From positions 58,438 to 122,437 of the forward strand of contig NZ_QARE02000018.1 of assembly GCF_003052515.2 (NCBI RefSeq): a stretch of DNA of 64,000 bases, written 5' to 3'. Positions 7,782-16,877 of this stretch are shown here, piece after piece. Position numbers and translations under genes: made by a program. The stretch's first letter is position 1; every line of letters begins with the position of its first letter. A model generated the notes under the pieces. It saw nothing but the letters and a program-made list of their open reading frames with translations. It made no database searches and was not told the DNA's origin. The DNA comes from Pseudomonas sp. RIT409. GTDB lineage: Bacteria > Pseudomonadota > Gammaproteobacteria > Pseudomonadales > Pseudomonadaceae.

Positions 7782-10700
7782 AAAGGTTTGTCTCCGTAGG
7801 TACTAGCCACCCGCGCCGCTGTCGGGGCTTTGCACTGGGTATGCGTGCCAGGCTCCAGATAGCGATTGAGGATGGGCGCCATCCCTTTGAGCACCTGCAC
7901 GGGCAAGGCCGAGGTGAATTTGAACCCTTCGGCGGCGCGGCCTGGCACATACGCCGTCAAGGTGCCGAAGTGGTTGTCGCCGATGTAGAACACGAAGGTC
8001 GCGGTGCGGTTGATGGCCTTGGACGCGAGAACCCGGCCGCCTGAGCCGATGCTCTCGATGCGGTTGTCTCCGGTGCCTGTCTTGCCGCCCATCGCCAGCG
8101 GTGTACCGTCCAGGGTTTTGAAACTGCCCGACACGCGCCGCGCGGTACCTGCATCGACCACCTGCGACAGTGCCTCACGCATGGCCGCCGCCACTTCCGA
8201 TGGCATGACCCGTTTACCCAAGTCCGGATTGTTACTGAGCAGGGTTTCATAGGGGGTGTCCGCCGCAAAACGCAGGCTGTCGATGCGCAACGCCGGCACG
8301 CGAATACCGTCGTTCTGAATGATGCCGATCAGTTCGGCGAGCGCTGCGGGGCGATCACCCGAGCTGCCGATGGCCGTGGCCAGCGAGGGGACGAGATGAT
8401 CGAACGGATATCCCAGTTTCTGCCAGCGCTGATGGATATCCAGGAATGCCTCGATCTCCAGCATCGTGCGGATCCGGCTGTCGCGGGCGCTTTTGTGTCG
8501 ACTCTTGAATAGCCAGCTATACACCTCCTGACGTTCGAAGCGGCTGGCGGCGACGGCTTCCTTGAATCGGGCGTCCGGGTTCTGCAGCAGATAGCCGACC
8601 AGCCACAGGTCCAGTGGGTGAACGCGCGCAACGTAGCCTTGGTCTGGCAAATCGAACTTGCCCGGCCCATAGGCGTAATACAACTCGTCCAGGCGTTTTT
8701 CAGTCAGCGCGGGTTGGCGTTTGTCCGCCACGGTGTGAGCACGTACAAAAGCGTTGAACGCGCTCTGGCTGGCATTGGGCAGCAGATAGCGATGCACCGC
8801 CGCCAGACGAGGGGGCGATGGATGTACGCCATCCAGAAAGGTGTCGAGCCTGTCCTGGGTGGTCTTGTTCTTGTAGCGCTTCCAGAAGCGCAGCAGGAAT
8901 GCGGTGCCTTCTCGGTCCGCGAAGTCGGCGAGGTATTCCTGACGCCGAGGGTCGCTGTCGTCCCTGAGCAGGACGGCGCTGTTGTTCGGGCCCTGGTAGG
9001 TGACATAGCGCACCACGTCGCGCATCAGCCGAATGAATGGCAGGTTGATCGATTCGCGCAATGACTCACGGAGCGTCGGATTGCGGGCGTTGTCTTCGCG
9101 TCGGAAATTGTTGAAATGATGCATGCCGCCGCCGGTGAAAAAGTTTTCCCCCGGGCTGGCCGAATAGGTGCGGTCCAATGCCGCCGAAAGCATTTTCGAC
9201 AGGGCTCGATCAGGGTTCTGAATCAGGTAATCCACGGCCCAGCGGCTTAGGCGATCGGGTTCTTCGACAGGAACCTTTTTCAGTTCGGATGTGCTCATTG
9301 CGCCGTATTTGTCGTGCAGTTCGGCGATGATTTGCAGATACGTGGTCAGTACCCGCATTTTGGCCGTGGAGCCCAGTTCCAGCTTGCTGCCTTCATTGAT
9401 ATCGAAGGGCTGATCGGTGCTGTCGGTTTGCACCCGTACCCGCGAGCCATCGACGTCACGCTCGAACAGCGTAAAGCTGTAGCGCACGGCCTGTGTGCTG
9501 GTAGGAGTCAGCAGGTGCTCACCCAGCAGGCCCAGCTTCGCCGCGAACTCGGGATTGGCCAGATCGCGCAGGTAGTGCCCGACACGGGTTTGCAGATCAG
9601 TCTGCAGGGTGCTGGTGGCCGACAGGTCGAGACGGTCCAAGTCGTACAAAGGACGATTGAGCATCGCTGACAAACGAGTGCGTGCAACCGTGATGCCTTT
9701 GTTGGTCTCGATGGGCTGGACCGTCGGCTGCTGCACCCAGTCGCGATAGGTCACCGTGGCGCCCAGCGCCGCGTCGGCCAACGACTGATCGATGACGTTG
9801 TTTTGAGCCAGCAGGCGGATGTGGCTGTCGGTGAGGTCAGCCAATTCCTTGCGACCCTTGGCCAGATAGTGAGAAGGCCGCCGCTGCGCGATGACCAGCG
9901 AAAGCACCTCGCGCAATGCCAGACCTTGGGCGGCGAGGGTCTTGGCGTCCTTCGCCGGAGAGGCCAGCAATTGGTTGGTCTTGTCGAAATCCGCGCCGTA
10001 CCAAACGCGCAACCCTTCGGCCATGCCATGCACTTCGCCATGCCCCGGTACGGCGGAAAGGGGAACGCTGTTGAGGTAATCACGCACCACCCGCTGACGC
10101 GCTTCCAGGGTTTCAGGCCCCGGTTGGTAGGCCCGCACGCTGGCCGAGATCATCTGGCGGATTTTTTCGCCCCCCGACTGCGTCAGTCCATCAGGCGAGT
10201 GGCGGTATTTTTCCAGTTGGGTCGCCAGTGTACTGCCGCCTGCCGACTGGCCGGGCATTCCCACCAGCTTCGCCACCTGCGACACAGCGGCTTTCAGAAA
10301 GCGTGGCCAGTCCACGGCGGGATTGGCCATTGGCTGGCGCTCGTTGAGTAAGTCGCGGTTTTCGATGAACAGCAGGCTGTTGACCAACACCGGCGGTATT
10401 AACGCGAACGTCGGGTAAAGCTGCTGTGGATAGATGAATTGATACAGCGCATCGCCTCGGCAATCTGCAATGGTCAGGCCCGACTGACTCTTCTCCTGAT
10501 AGGGCACGAAGAAGCCACGTCTGGCGTATGAAAGCAGTTCAGGAGAGAAGCGAGATTGCTCGGTGATCCGATAGTCCCGCTTGAGCAAACGCGGCAGGAA
10601 TTCATCCAGTGCCGAATACCCCAGGCGTTTGTCGAACGGGCCATCGCCGGGGTAGAGGATGTCGTCGCTGGGCCCTGGCTCGAGACGGTAGCGGAGGTGG

Positions 10701-10915
10701 CTGGCGAACTCGCTGAACTCTCGGGCCTGGAGTTTCGAACTGCGAACCTCCGTGGTGATGGCAAATCCCAGGATCACCAACGCGACCAGCACCACCACCA
10801 ACACGAACCGCCCTGCGTGCAGCCGGAAGCGTGAATGTGCAGGCGACGGCGCCTCCCCCTGACTGTCAGCCTTGACCGCAGCCTTTTTTCCATCGGAATG
10901 CCACAAAGCGCCCAT
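7778..10915 (-). CDS. Class A penicillin-binding protein (transglycosylase/transpeptidase)
   Basis: Bifunctional peptidoglycan synthase of 1045 residues, larger than standard PBP1a/1b. One membrane segment lies at about 37-55 (FVLVVVLVALVILGFAI). The glycosyltransferase-51 domain carries LLFIENRDLL (catalytic Glu) and GGSTLATQLEKYR. The transpeptidase domain shows the three active-site motifs: S-T-A-K in LELGSTAKM, S-I-N in LRESINLPF, and K-T-G in AMGGKTGTG. The usual E-D-x2-F-x2-H pattern of the first glycosyltransferase motif is altered, and an insert of several hundred residues lies between SIN and KTG. It is monocistronic on the minus strand. The stop codon lies inside a REP arm. I recall a conserved family of this type in Pseudomonas; its cell-wall role is not defined by the neighbours. 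Confidence 0.85.
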   Translation of the reverse strand: MGALWHSDGKKAAVKADSQGEAPSPAHSRFRLHAGRFVLVVVLVALVILGFAITTEVRSSKLQAREFSEFASHLRYRLEPGPSDDILYPGDGPFDKRLGYSALDEFLPRLLKRDYRITEQSRFSPELLSYARRGFFVPYQEKSQSGLTIADCRGDALYQFIYPQQLYPTFALIPPVLVNSLLFIENRDLLNERQPMANPAVDWPRFLKAAVSQVAKLVGMPGQSAGGSTLATQLEKYRHSPDGLTQSGGEKIRQMISASVRAYQPGPETLEARQRVVRDYLNSVPLSAVPGHGEVHGMAEGLRVWYGADFDKTNQLLASPAKDAKTLAAQGLALREVLSLVIAQRRPSHYLAKGRKELADLTDSHIRLLAQNNVIDQSLADAALGATVTYRDWVQQPTVQPIETNKGITVARTRLSAMLNRPLYDLDRLDLSATSTLQTDLQTRVGHYLRDLANPEFAAKLGLLGEHLLTPTSTQAVRYSFTLFERDVDGSRVRVQTDSTDQPFDINEGSKLELGSTAKMRVLTTYLQIIAELHDKYGAMSTSELKKVPVEEPDRLSRWAVDYLIQNPDRALSKMLSAALDRTYSASPGENFFTGGGMHHFNNFRREDNARNPTLRESLRESINLPFIRLMRDVVRYVTYQGPNNSAVLLRDDSDPRRQEYLADFADREGTAFLLRFWKRYKNKTTQDRLDTFLDGVHPSPPRLAAVHRYLLPNASQSAFNAFVRAHTVADKRQPALTEKRLDELYYAYGPGKFDLPDQGYVARVHPLDLWLVGYLLQNPDARFKEAVAASRFERQEVYSWLFKSRHKSARDSRIRTMLEIEAFLDIHQRWQKLGYPFDHLVPSLATAIGSSGDRPAALAELIGIIQNDGIRVPALRIDSLRFAADTPYETLLSNNPDLGKRVMPSEVAAAMREALSQVVDAGTARRVSGSFKTLDGTPLAMGGKTGTGDNRIESIGSGGRVLASKAINRTATFVFYIGDNHFGTLTAYVPGRAAEGFKFTSALPVQVLKGMAPILNRYLEPGTHTQCKAPTAARVASTYGDKPL

Positions 10916-11369
10916 ATCGTTGGCCCGGTTAAACCTGTTAATCGCACCTGACTAGAAGCTTAGACGCTGGGAGGGGGAGGTGAAAAAATTGTGAGCGGAC
11001 CGGATTGGGTGCGGCCGCGTTGGGGATATTGGGCATCTGTCGATGTAGGCCGATGTCGGCGTTCAAAGACCGCCTTCTTATATTTTTGCTGGGAAGCCTG
11101 AGCTCTATCGTTGAAGCCTCGAACTGGCCAATGCAAAGAGCCGTTTTGTAGGGGGTTCTCTGTTTATATCGGTCTGGGTTGACCGGTGATGTACATCCTG
11201 ATTACGTCCAAATTTATTAAGTTTTTAGATTGGGTAAAAACAAATTAAAAGAATGATCAATATGAATAATGAAAAAAGTATGGCCTGGTTTCACTCGGCG
11301 TCGCCACGGTCGCTATGTTGGCATGAAGTACAGGGGCGACCGCTTCAACGTCATCACAGGCTTCAGTTC
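10916..11369. other. Intergenic region, AT-rich in its right half
   Basis: These 454 bases hold the promoter region of the penicillin-binding protein on the left. From about 11180 the base composition becomes AT-rich, unlike the surrounding DNA. A 35-codon frame from the ATG at 11272 (MKKVWPGF...) has no convincing ribosome site. In a neighbouring frame GLVSLGVATVAMLA reads like a decayed signal peptide but ends at once. No gene is called. Confidence 0.4.
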
Positions 11370-11774
11370 CTAGAAGTGTTGCTGCGTCGCTAACCCTTCT
11401 TTTCGGTCAGGCGTGGTGAGGCTGAATTTGAATGTTTCCAGCGCGTTTTTCAGCTCATTAAGGGCCCCCTCTGCCAAGAGCTCCATTCCCCAAGCGTCAA
11501 AAAGTCTGCATGTCCAGCAGCACTCGCCCTCTTTTAGCGGAATCATCCCGGTTCTCCAGAGATCCTCATCCCTTGAGTAATTACGGTTCAAATCCTCAGC
11601 GGTGACGCTGGTTGGAAAGCAGCTTTTCGGGAGGAAGCGGTCGACTACGTAGAGTGTTTGCCTTTGCATCGCGCCCAGGTCTTCAGGGCAACTCCAGGTT
11701 TCGGGAAGCTCGCCAGAGGGCATTTCCGTCACCCGGTACTCATTTATCAACAGCTCGGATCTTTTGATTTCCAT
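11370..11774 (-). CDS. Small protein of unknown function in an AT-richer patch
   Basis: A 134-residue acidic cytoplasmic protein that I do not recognise. It has no signal peptide or membrane segment. Four cysteines are spread through it, including ECCWTCRLFDAWG in the second half. There are two start codons, ATG at 11780 and ATG at 11774. The strong GTGAGGGA ribosome site directly abuts the first but is six bases from the second, so 11774 is preferred (MEIKRSELL). It stands alone between a cell-wall gene and opgC. The AT-richer flanks suggest an accessory gene acquired or retained separately. A role as immunity or effector protein would be speculation. Confidence 0.6.
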   Translation of the reverse strand: MEIKRSELLINEYRVTEMPSGELPETWSCPEDLGAMQRQTLYVVDRFLPKSCFPTSVTAEDLNRNYSRDEDLWRTGMIPLKEGECCWTCRLFDAWGMELLAEGALNELKNALETFKFSLTTPDRKEGLATQQHF

Positions 11775-11889
11775 TTTCATTCCCTCACTGATTTATCCAT
11801 ACCCCTCGCATAACGGTCGTCAGCGAAAAATCTTTGCCTGATAAACCAGTAGGAAATTTCCGAAGTGCATCCCGAGCGTGAACCCGTTC

Positions 11890-13032
11890 TCAAACCCTCG
11901 CCACCTGCGCCGCCTTAGGGCTCCCCAAACGCTTGTTCAACTCCAGCCAGTTCGACAACAGCAGCATCAAACCCAGCCCCAGCAGCGCTGTAATCACGCG
12001 CATCTGCCAGGCGTCATTGGCCAGGGCGTTGACACCGTCGGCCAACGGGGCGAGGAGGACGCCCAGGCAGAAGATCTCCAGTGAGTAACGTCCCATGCGG
12101 CAGGTTTGCCGGGCGGGCCAGTTCTCCAGCCAGGCGTGGGAGGCGGGCAGCAGCCTGGCGACGACATACACCAGCGCCACGAAGTGCAGGAGACGCAGGG
12201 GTGACAGATCGGTCTTGCTGATCGGGTAGATCAGATCAGATAGCGCCGTGGGCATCAGCGCGTCGTGAACGGCGGGAAATTTCCACAGGAAGGTGAGCGT
12301 GCCCGCGGCCAGCAGGTACAGGGCTGCAGCGAGAAACAAGGGCTGTCGCCAGACAGGGCGACGCTGAGGCAAAGGGACGCAGGGGCGTTGCGTGTACAGC
12401 GCAAAGGCGCCGCCGAACACGAAGATCAGTTGCCAGGCCACTGGGTTGAAATACCAGTATCCACCGCCTTCGTACGCCCGCAAGTTCCAGCCGAACAGCG
12501 GAACCATCATGTACAGCGCGATCGACAGCGCCACGGCGACCGCCACATTGCGCAGCAAAATCGGCAGGATCAAAGGCAGTGCCCCCATGAGCAGGATGTA
12601 CAGGGGCAGCGGGTCGGTGAGGTTGGGTTTGAAGCGCAGCAGCAATTCGTCGGCCAGTGCCTGCTGAGGATTGCCGACGAAGTATTCCAGGCCCATCTCG
12701 CGCACCATGTCGCGCGTGTCCACATGGTTGTTGGCCACGAAGACGATGCCCATCAGCAAGGTCAGCAGGAAGATATGCGCGACGTACAGCACCCAGGTCC
12801 TGCGCAAGATGCGCAGGCAGGCGACGGTGTAGCCATCGCGCTGGGCAACCCGTCCATAGGCGAGCACTGCGGCATAACCGGCGAGGAAAACGAACACCTC
12901 GGCGGCATCGCTGAAGCCAAAATTGCGCAAGGTCAGTTGCGCGAAGGGATTTTCCGGTACGTGATCCCAAAAAATGAAGATCAGCGCCAGGCCCCGAAAA
13001 AAATCGATGCGAGGGTCGCGTTCGTTCGTCAT
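11890..13032 (-). CDS. opgC: OpgC-like acyltransferase, glucan succinylation family
   Basis: Inner-membrane protein of 380 residues with about ten hydrophobic segments. The N terminus RDPRIDFFRGLALIFIFWDH and the motif GFSDAAEVFVFLAGY are characteristic of the OpgC family. In other bacteria this family adds succinyl groups to osmoregulated periplasmic glucans. An upstream in-frame start would add 39 residues without resemblance to the family. The ATG at 13032 gives the canonical RxDxxRG-type beginning. It is a single gene here with no opgGH beside it, so the substrate is inferred from family only. Confidence 0.85.
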   Translation of the reverse strand: MTNERDPRIDFFRGLALIFIFWDHVPENPFAQLTLRNFGFSDAAEVFVFLAGYAAVLAYGRVAQRDGYTVACLRILRRTWVLYVAHIFLLTLLMGIVFVANNHVDTRDMVREMGLEYFVGNPQQALADELLLRFKPNLTDPLPLYILLMGALPLILPILLRNVAVAVALSIALYMMVPLFGWNLRAYEGGGYWYFNPVAWQLIFVFGGAFALYTQRPCVPLPQRRPVWRQPLFLAAALYLLAAGTLTFLWKFPAVHDALMPTALSDLIYPISKTDLSPLRLLHFVALVYVVARLLPASHAWLENWPARQTCRMGRYSLEIFCLGVLLAPLADGVNALANDAWQMRVITALLGLGLMLLLSNWLELNKRLGSPKAAQVARV

Positions 13033-13283
13033 GACGATGAACTCTACAGTCTGTTTCAAAGAAGAGGGTCTGCCCTGGCCAGGGTTCAATGCGAGGAGGC
13101 GGGGCGGATCAGCGGCGCGCAGAGTCGCGCTTTGGCGAGTTAAAAGCAAAGTCGGGGATATTACAGAATGTTGACAGGCCGCTCCGCCCAGCGGCGCTGC
13201 GGCCCTGTCACCGTCAGGGCTGCGATGGCAATGAGGCAGCCCTCACCGCCATCGTATCCGCTGTTGGCCGCACAAGCGGCCCC

Positions 13284-14897
13284 TTAATCGATTTCGTTTG
13301 GCTCGAAGCTGTCAGCCCGTGCCATGCGCCACATCCGCGAGTAGAAACTGTCGTCAACGATCCCGTTGAGTAACTGACCTGGCTGCAGGAAGACGTGGGA
13401 TTGCGAAAATAGCTTGATCTCGGTCGCTGACTGACGACGGACCAAGTGCTTGGCCTCAAGCTGCGAAGGCGCGTCAAGGCCCGCTGCGGCGATCATTTCG
13501 GCCAAGGCATGGAGCGTGCTGCGATGGAAGTTGTACACCCGCTGCGCCTTGTCAGGCACCACCAGGGCACGCTGTCGCAACGGGTCCTGGGTCGCCACGC
13601 CGGTGGGGCATTTGTTGGTGTGACAGGACTGGGACTGAATGCAGCCGATCGCGAACATGAAGCCCCGCGCCGAGTTCGCCCAGTCGGCGCCGATGGCCAG
13701 CACGCTGGCAATGTCGAATGCGCTGACAATCTTGCCGCTGGCGCCCAGCTTGATCTTGTCGCGCAGGTTCAGACCCACCAGCGTGTTGTGCACGAACAAC
13801 AGCCCCTCGCGCATCGGCACACCCATGTGGTCAGTGAATTCCACCGGGGCTGCACCGGTGCCGCCCTCGGTGCCGTCAACGACGATGAAGTCAGGCAGGA
13901 TGCCGGTATCCAGCATCGCTTTGGCGATCCCCATGAACTCCCAGGGGTGGCCCAGGCAGAGCTTGAAGCCCACGGGTTTGCCGCCCGAGAGCTCGCGCAA
14001 CCGAGCGATGAACTGAAGCATTTCCATTGGCGTGGAGAACGCGCTGTGACGCGAGGGCGAGATGCAGTCTTCACCCATCGGAATGCCACGGGTTTCTGCG
14101 ATTTCACGGGTGACCTTGTGCTTCGGCAAAATGCCGCCGTGGCCTGGCTTGGCGCCTTGGCTCATTTTGATTTCGATCATCCGCACCTGAGGATCCTGCG
14201 CCTGCTTGGCGAATCGCTCCGGGTCGAAGCGGCCGTCTTCGGTGCGGCACCCGAAATAGCCGCTGCCCAGCTCCCAGGTCAGGTCGCCGCCGTGCTCGCG
14301 GTGGTAGGGGCTGATGCTGCCCTCGCCGGTGTCGTGGGCAAAGTTGCCGAGTTTCGCGCCTTTGTTCAGGGCGCGGATGGCATTGGCACTGAGGGAACCG
14401 AAGCTCATGGCGGAGATGTTGAAGATCGACGCCGAATAGGGCTGTTTGCACTGGGGCCCGCCGACCATCACACGAAACTGGTTGGGGTCGGCCAGCGGCG
14501 CGGGGCGCATCGAGTGGCTGATGAATTCGAACCCGGTCTGGTAGACATCGATCAGCGTGCCGAAGGGCTTGTCAGCCGATTCATTCTTGGCGCGCGCATA
14601 GACCAGCGAACGCTGGGCCCGGGAAAAAGGCAGGGCGTCGCTGTCGGCTTCGAGCAGGTACTGGCGGATTTCCGGACGGATGGTTTCCACGGCATAACGG
14701 ATGTTGCCCAGGATCGGGTAATTGCGACGCACCGAATGCGGGACTTGGATCAGATCGAAAATACCGATCAGGCTGAGGATTGCGGTGGTGAGGGTGAACG
14801 GCCATAGCCACTCGTGATGCAGAAACGGAAGGCTCAGCAGGGTAAAAAGCACGCAGCCCACGAAGAAGGCGTAGCGACTGAGAAGCGACAGGCTCAT
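13284..14897 (-). CDS. FMN-binding glutamate synthase-like protein with N-terminal membrane segments
   Basis: A 537-residue protein whose main part (about 100-510) is the FMN-binding synthase domain of the large subunit of glutamate synthase. It shows ISAMSFGSLSANAIRALN, HDTGEGSISPYH, KMSQGAKPGHGG, VDGTEGGTGAAP, and the cysteine pattern C-x5-C-x4-C in CIQSQSCHTNKCPTG that ligates a 3Fe-4S cluster. It lacks the amidotransferase domain of GltB. Two hydrophobic segments at about 8-26 and 30-49 would anchor it in the membrane. AAGGA precedes the start. Such stand-alone proteins are common in Pseudomonas, but their electron donor and product are not established. It is not adjacent to gltD. Confidence 0.87.
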   Translation of the reverse strand: MSLSLLSRYAFFVGCVLFTLLSLPFLHHEWLWPFTLTTAILSLIGIFDLIQVPHSVRRNYPILGNIRYAVETIRPEIRQYLLEADSDALPFSRAQRSLVYARAKNESADKPFGTLIDVYQTGFEFISHSMRPAPLADPNQFRVMVGGPQCKQPYSASIFNISAMSFGSLSANAIRALNKGAKLGNFAHDTGEGSISPYHREHGGDLTWELGSGYFGCRTEDGRFDPERFAKQAQDPQVRMIEIKMSQGAKPGHGGILPKHKVTREIAETRGIPMGEDCISPSRHSAFSTPMEMLQFIARLRELSGGKPVGFKLCLGHPWEFMGIAKAMLDTGILPDFIVVDGTEGGTGAAPVEFTDHMGVPMREGLLFVHNTLVGLNLRDKIKLGASGKIVSAFDIASVLAIGADWANSARGFMFAIGCIQSQSCHTNKCPTGVATQDPLRQRALVVPDKAQRVYNFHRSTLHALAEMIAAAGLDAPSQLEAKHLVRRQSATEIKLFSQSHVFLQPGQLLNGIVDDSFYSRMWRMARADSFEPNEID

Positions 14898-14975
14898 AGG
14901 CGATCCTTTAGGTCTTTACACGGTAAATACGGTAGCGCTGTGCCGCGCCTTTGTTTCGGCAAGACGTTTCCGGCT

Positions 14976-15800
14976 TCAGGCACTCTGCGCCTGAAGGAAA
15001 ATCGAGAACAGCTCGGACTGCGATTTGATCCCCAATTTGCTGTAGATGTGTTTCTTGTGTACGCGGACGGTCTCGGCGGAGATAGCCAGTTTGCGCGCAA
15101 TTTCCTTGCTCGAGCAGCCGCTGAGCATCAAACGGCCTACGTCCAGTTCTCGCGCCGTCAACTGCGCACCGCGGCTCTGCTGCACCGAGGCCTCCAATTG
15201 CGCGCGCCAGTCGCTGGCAGGCAGCTGAGGCGCGGTTAGTTCCTGATCGGGCGGGATCTCGCCAGTGGGCTCAGCCAGTTCGAAGGGCAGGCGTTGGCGC
15301 AGCAGGGCAATGACCCAGGGTTGAATCAGCGACAGCAGCGCTAATTGCTCGGGATCGAAGCGGCGCGTCGAGCCCAGCGACAGGCAGAGCGTGCGGTCGG
15401 CATCGAGTTGGCAATTGAACTGGATTTCATCGGCGACCACGTTCAGCCGGAAATAGCGCTGGTAGTACTCAGTCAGTTCGAAGTGCTCCGGCGCGACTTC
15501 GGCCAGGCGAAACAGACCGCTTTGCGAACGCTCGCGGCTGGCGATGTAGAAGGGATCGAGCAGGTAAAGGCCTTTGAGATAATCCTGGAACAACTGGTCG
15601 GGGCTGCCGTCCTCGCCGGGGGATTCGGCAAACACTTGCGGGCGTTGCCCGGAGCCAAACTGCAGCACCACCCAACTATCGAAGGTGACGTATTGGTGAA
15701 GCAGACGCACCAATTGGGCCCAGAAATTCGGTCGGTCCAGCGCTTCGATCAGTTGCGCGACCGAGCGATGCCAGGCGATGTCCTGAAGTGCGATGGTCAT
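14976..15800 (-). CDS. LuxR-family transcriptional regulator
   Basis: A 274-residue regulator with an N-terminal domain of no recognised type (about 1-190) and a C-terminal LuxR helix-turn-helix (about 210-265: LTARELDVGRLMLSGCSSKEI, SAETVRVHKKHIYSKLGIKS). It has no receiver domain, so it is not a two-component response regulator. It is divergent from the nitrilase gene, whose start is 135 bases away, followed by an amino acid permease. It most likely controls that pair in response to a nitrogen compound. The ligand is unknown. Confidence 0.8.
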   Translation of the reverse strand: MTIALQDIAWHRSVAQLIEALDRPNFWAQLVRLLHQYVTFDSWVVLQFGSGQRPQVFAESPGEDGSPDQLFQDYLKGLYLLDPFYIASRERSQSGLFRLAEVAPEHFELTEYYQRYFRLNVVADEIQFNCQLDADRTLCLSLGSTRRFDPEQLALLSLIQPWVIALLRQRLPFELAEPTGEIPPDQELTAPQLPASDWRAQLEASVQQSRGAQLTARELDVGRLMLSGCSSKEIARKLAISAETVRVHKKHIYSKLGIKSQSELFSIFLQAQSA

Positions 15801-15934
15801 GACTCTACCCCTATTGGGTTACTACAGCTGCGTAATACCCCGTAACACGTGCTGATGCGCATACTGCCCGCACAGCCAAGGGTCAGGCCAGCATTTTGTG
15901 CCTGATCGGCCACGCCATTCGATAAGGAGAACCC

Positions 15935-16759
15935 ATGAAGGTCGAATTCGCCCAACTGTCGGGCCAGGACAATGGCACGCGCCATAACCTGGAACGGGCG
16001 CTGAATGCGATCGCGGCATGCGCTGCAGACACGGCACTGATCGTGTTCCCGGAAACGCACCTGATGGGCTTTCCTTCCCGCGAAACCGTGGCGGCAGTGT
16101 CCGAGCCACTGGACGGCCCTACCGTTCGGGCCGTGCAAGAGGCTGCCCGCCAGCGCGACGTGTCGGTGGTGATCGGCATGGCCGAAAACGACAATGGCCA
16201 TTTCTACAACACCACGCTGCTCATCACTGCGCAGGGCATAGCGCTGCGCTACCGCAAGACCCACCTGTGGGCGTCGGATCGAGGGGTGTTCACGCCGGGT
16301 GACCGGTACGCGACGTGCCTGTGGAACGGGGTCCGGGTCGGCCTGTTGATCTGCTACGACATCGAGTTCCCCGAGTCGGCCCGTGCCCTGGCGCAACTGG
16401 GCGCCGAGCTACTCATCGTCACCAACGGCAATATGGACCCCTACGGCCCGACTCACCGTACCGCGATCATGGCCCGCGCTCAGGAAAACCAGGCGTTCGC
16501 GCTCATGGTCAACCGGGTGGGCGAGGGCGATGGCGGGCTGGTGTTCGCCGGGGGCAGTGCGCTGGTCGATCCGTTCGGCACCCTGCTCGTGGAAGCCGGG
16601 CGCGATGAGTGCCAGTTCTCTGCCGAGCTAGACCTGCGTCAGCTTCAGGCGGCCCGTCGGGATTACCGCTATCTGGACGACCAGCGCTTGCGCCTGCCGG
16701 GCGAAGTGACCGAGCTGGCCAACGGCGTGCGCGAGCTGTTGATTCCCCGATACACCTGA
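15935..16759 (+). CDS. Carbon-nitrogen hydrolase (nitrilase superfamily)
   Basis: A 274-residue cytoplasmic amidase-type enzyme. The catalytic triad is visible: Glu40 in LIVFPETHLMG, Lys108 in RYRKTHLW, and Cys140 in LLICYDIEFPE. These releasing amide or carbamoyl groups are typical of N-carbamoylputrescine amidases and related omega-amidases, but the sequence does not fix the substrate. An ideal AAGGAG lies 7 bases before the ATG. It is followed 118 bases later by an APC amino acid/polyamine permease. The divergent LuxR regulator and this permease suggest an inducible operon for uptake and hydrolysis of an amide or amine nitrogen source. Confidence 0.85.
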   Translation: MKVEFAQLSGQDNGTRHNLERALNAIAACAADTALIVFPETHLMGFPSRETVAAVSEPLDGPTVRAVQEAARQRDVSVVIGMAENDNGHFYNTTLLITAQGIALRYRKTHLWASDRGVFTPGDRYATCLWNGVRVGLLICYDIEFPESARALAQLGAELLIVTNGNMDPYGPTHRTAIMARAQENQAFALMVNRVGEGDGGLVFAGGSALVDPFGTLLVEAGRDECQFSAELDLRQLQAARRDYRYLDDQRLRLPGEVTELANGVRELLIPRYT

Positions 16760-16877
16760 ACGCTGTCCCCAACGGGCGCCGCTGCAACGAGCGCCCGTGG
16801 GTTGCCATTAAAAGAAAAGCCTTTGTTCTGCCGAACTTTCCTCTGCCATAAAACCTATAAATTCGGAGTAGTCGCTC

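Noticed and set aside
11262..11390. Short frame and signal-peptide-like string before the unknown small gene
   Set aside because: The hydrophobic string GLVSLGVATVAMLA is followed at once by a stop and has no in-frame start. It may be a relic, but there is too little to call.
13446..14807. Plus-strand frame of 453 codons opposite the glutamate-synthase-like gene
   Set aside because: Antisense shadow; the minus-strand gene has all expected FMN and Fe-S motifs.
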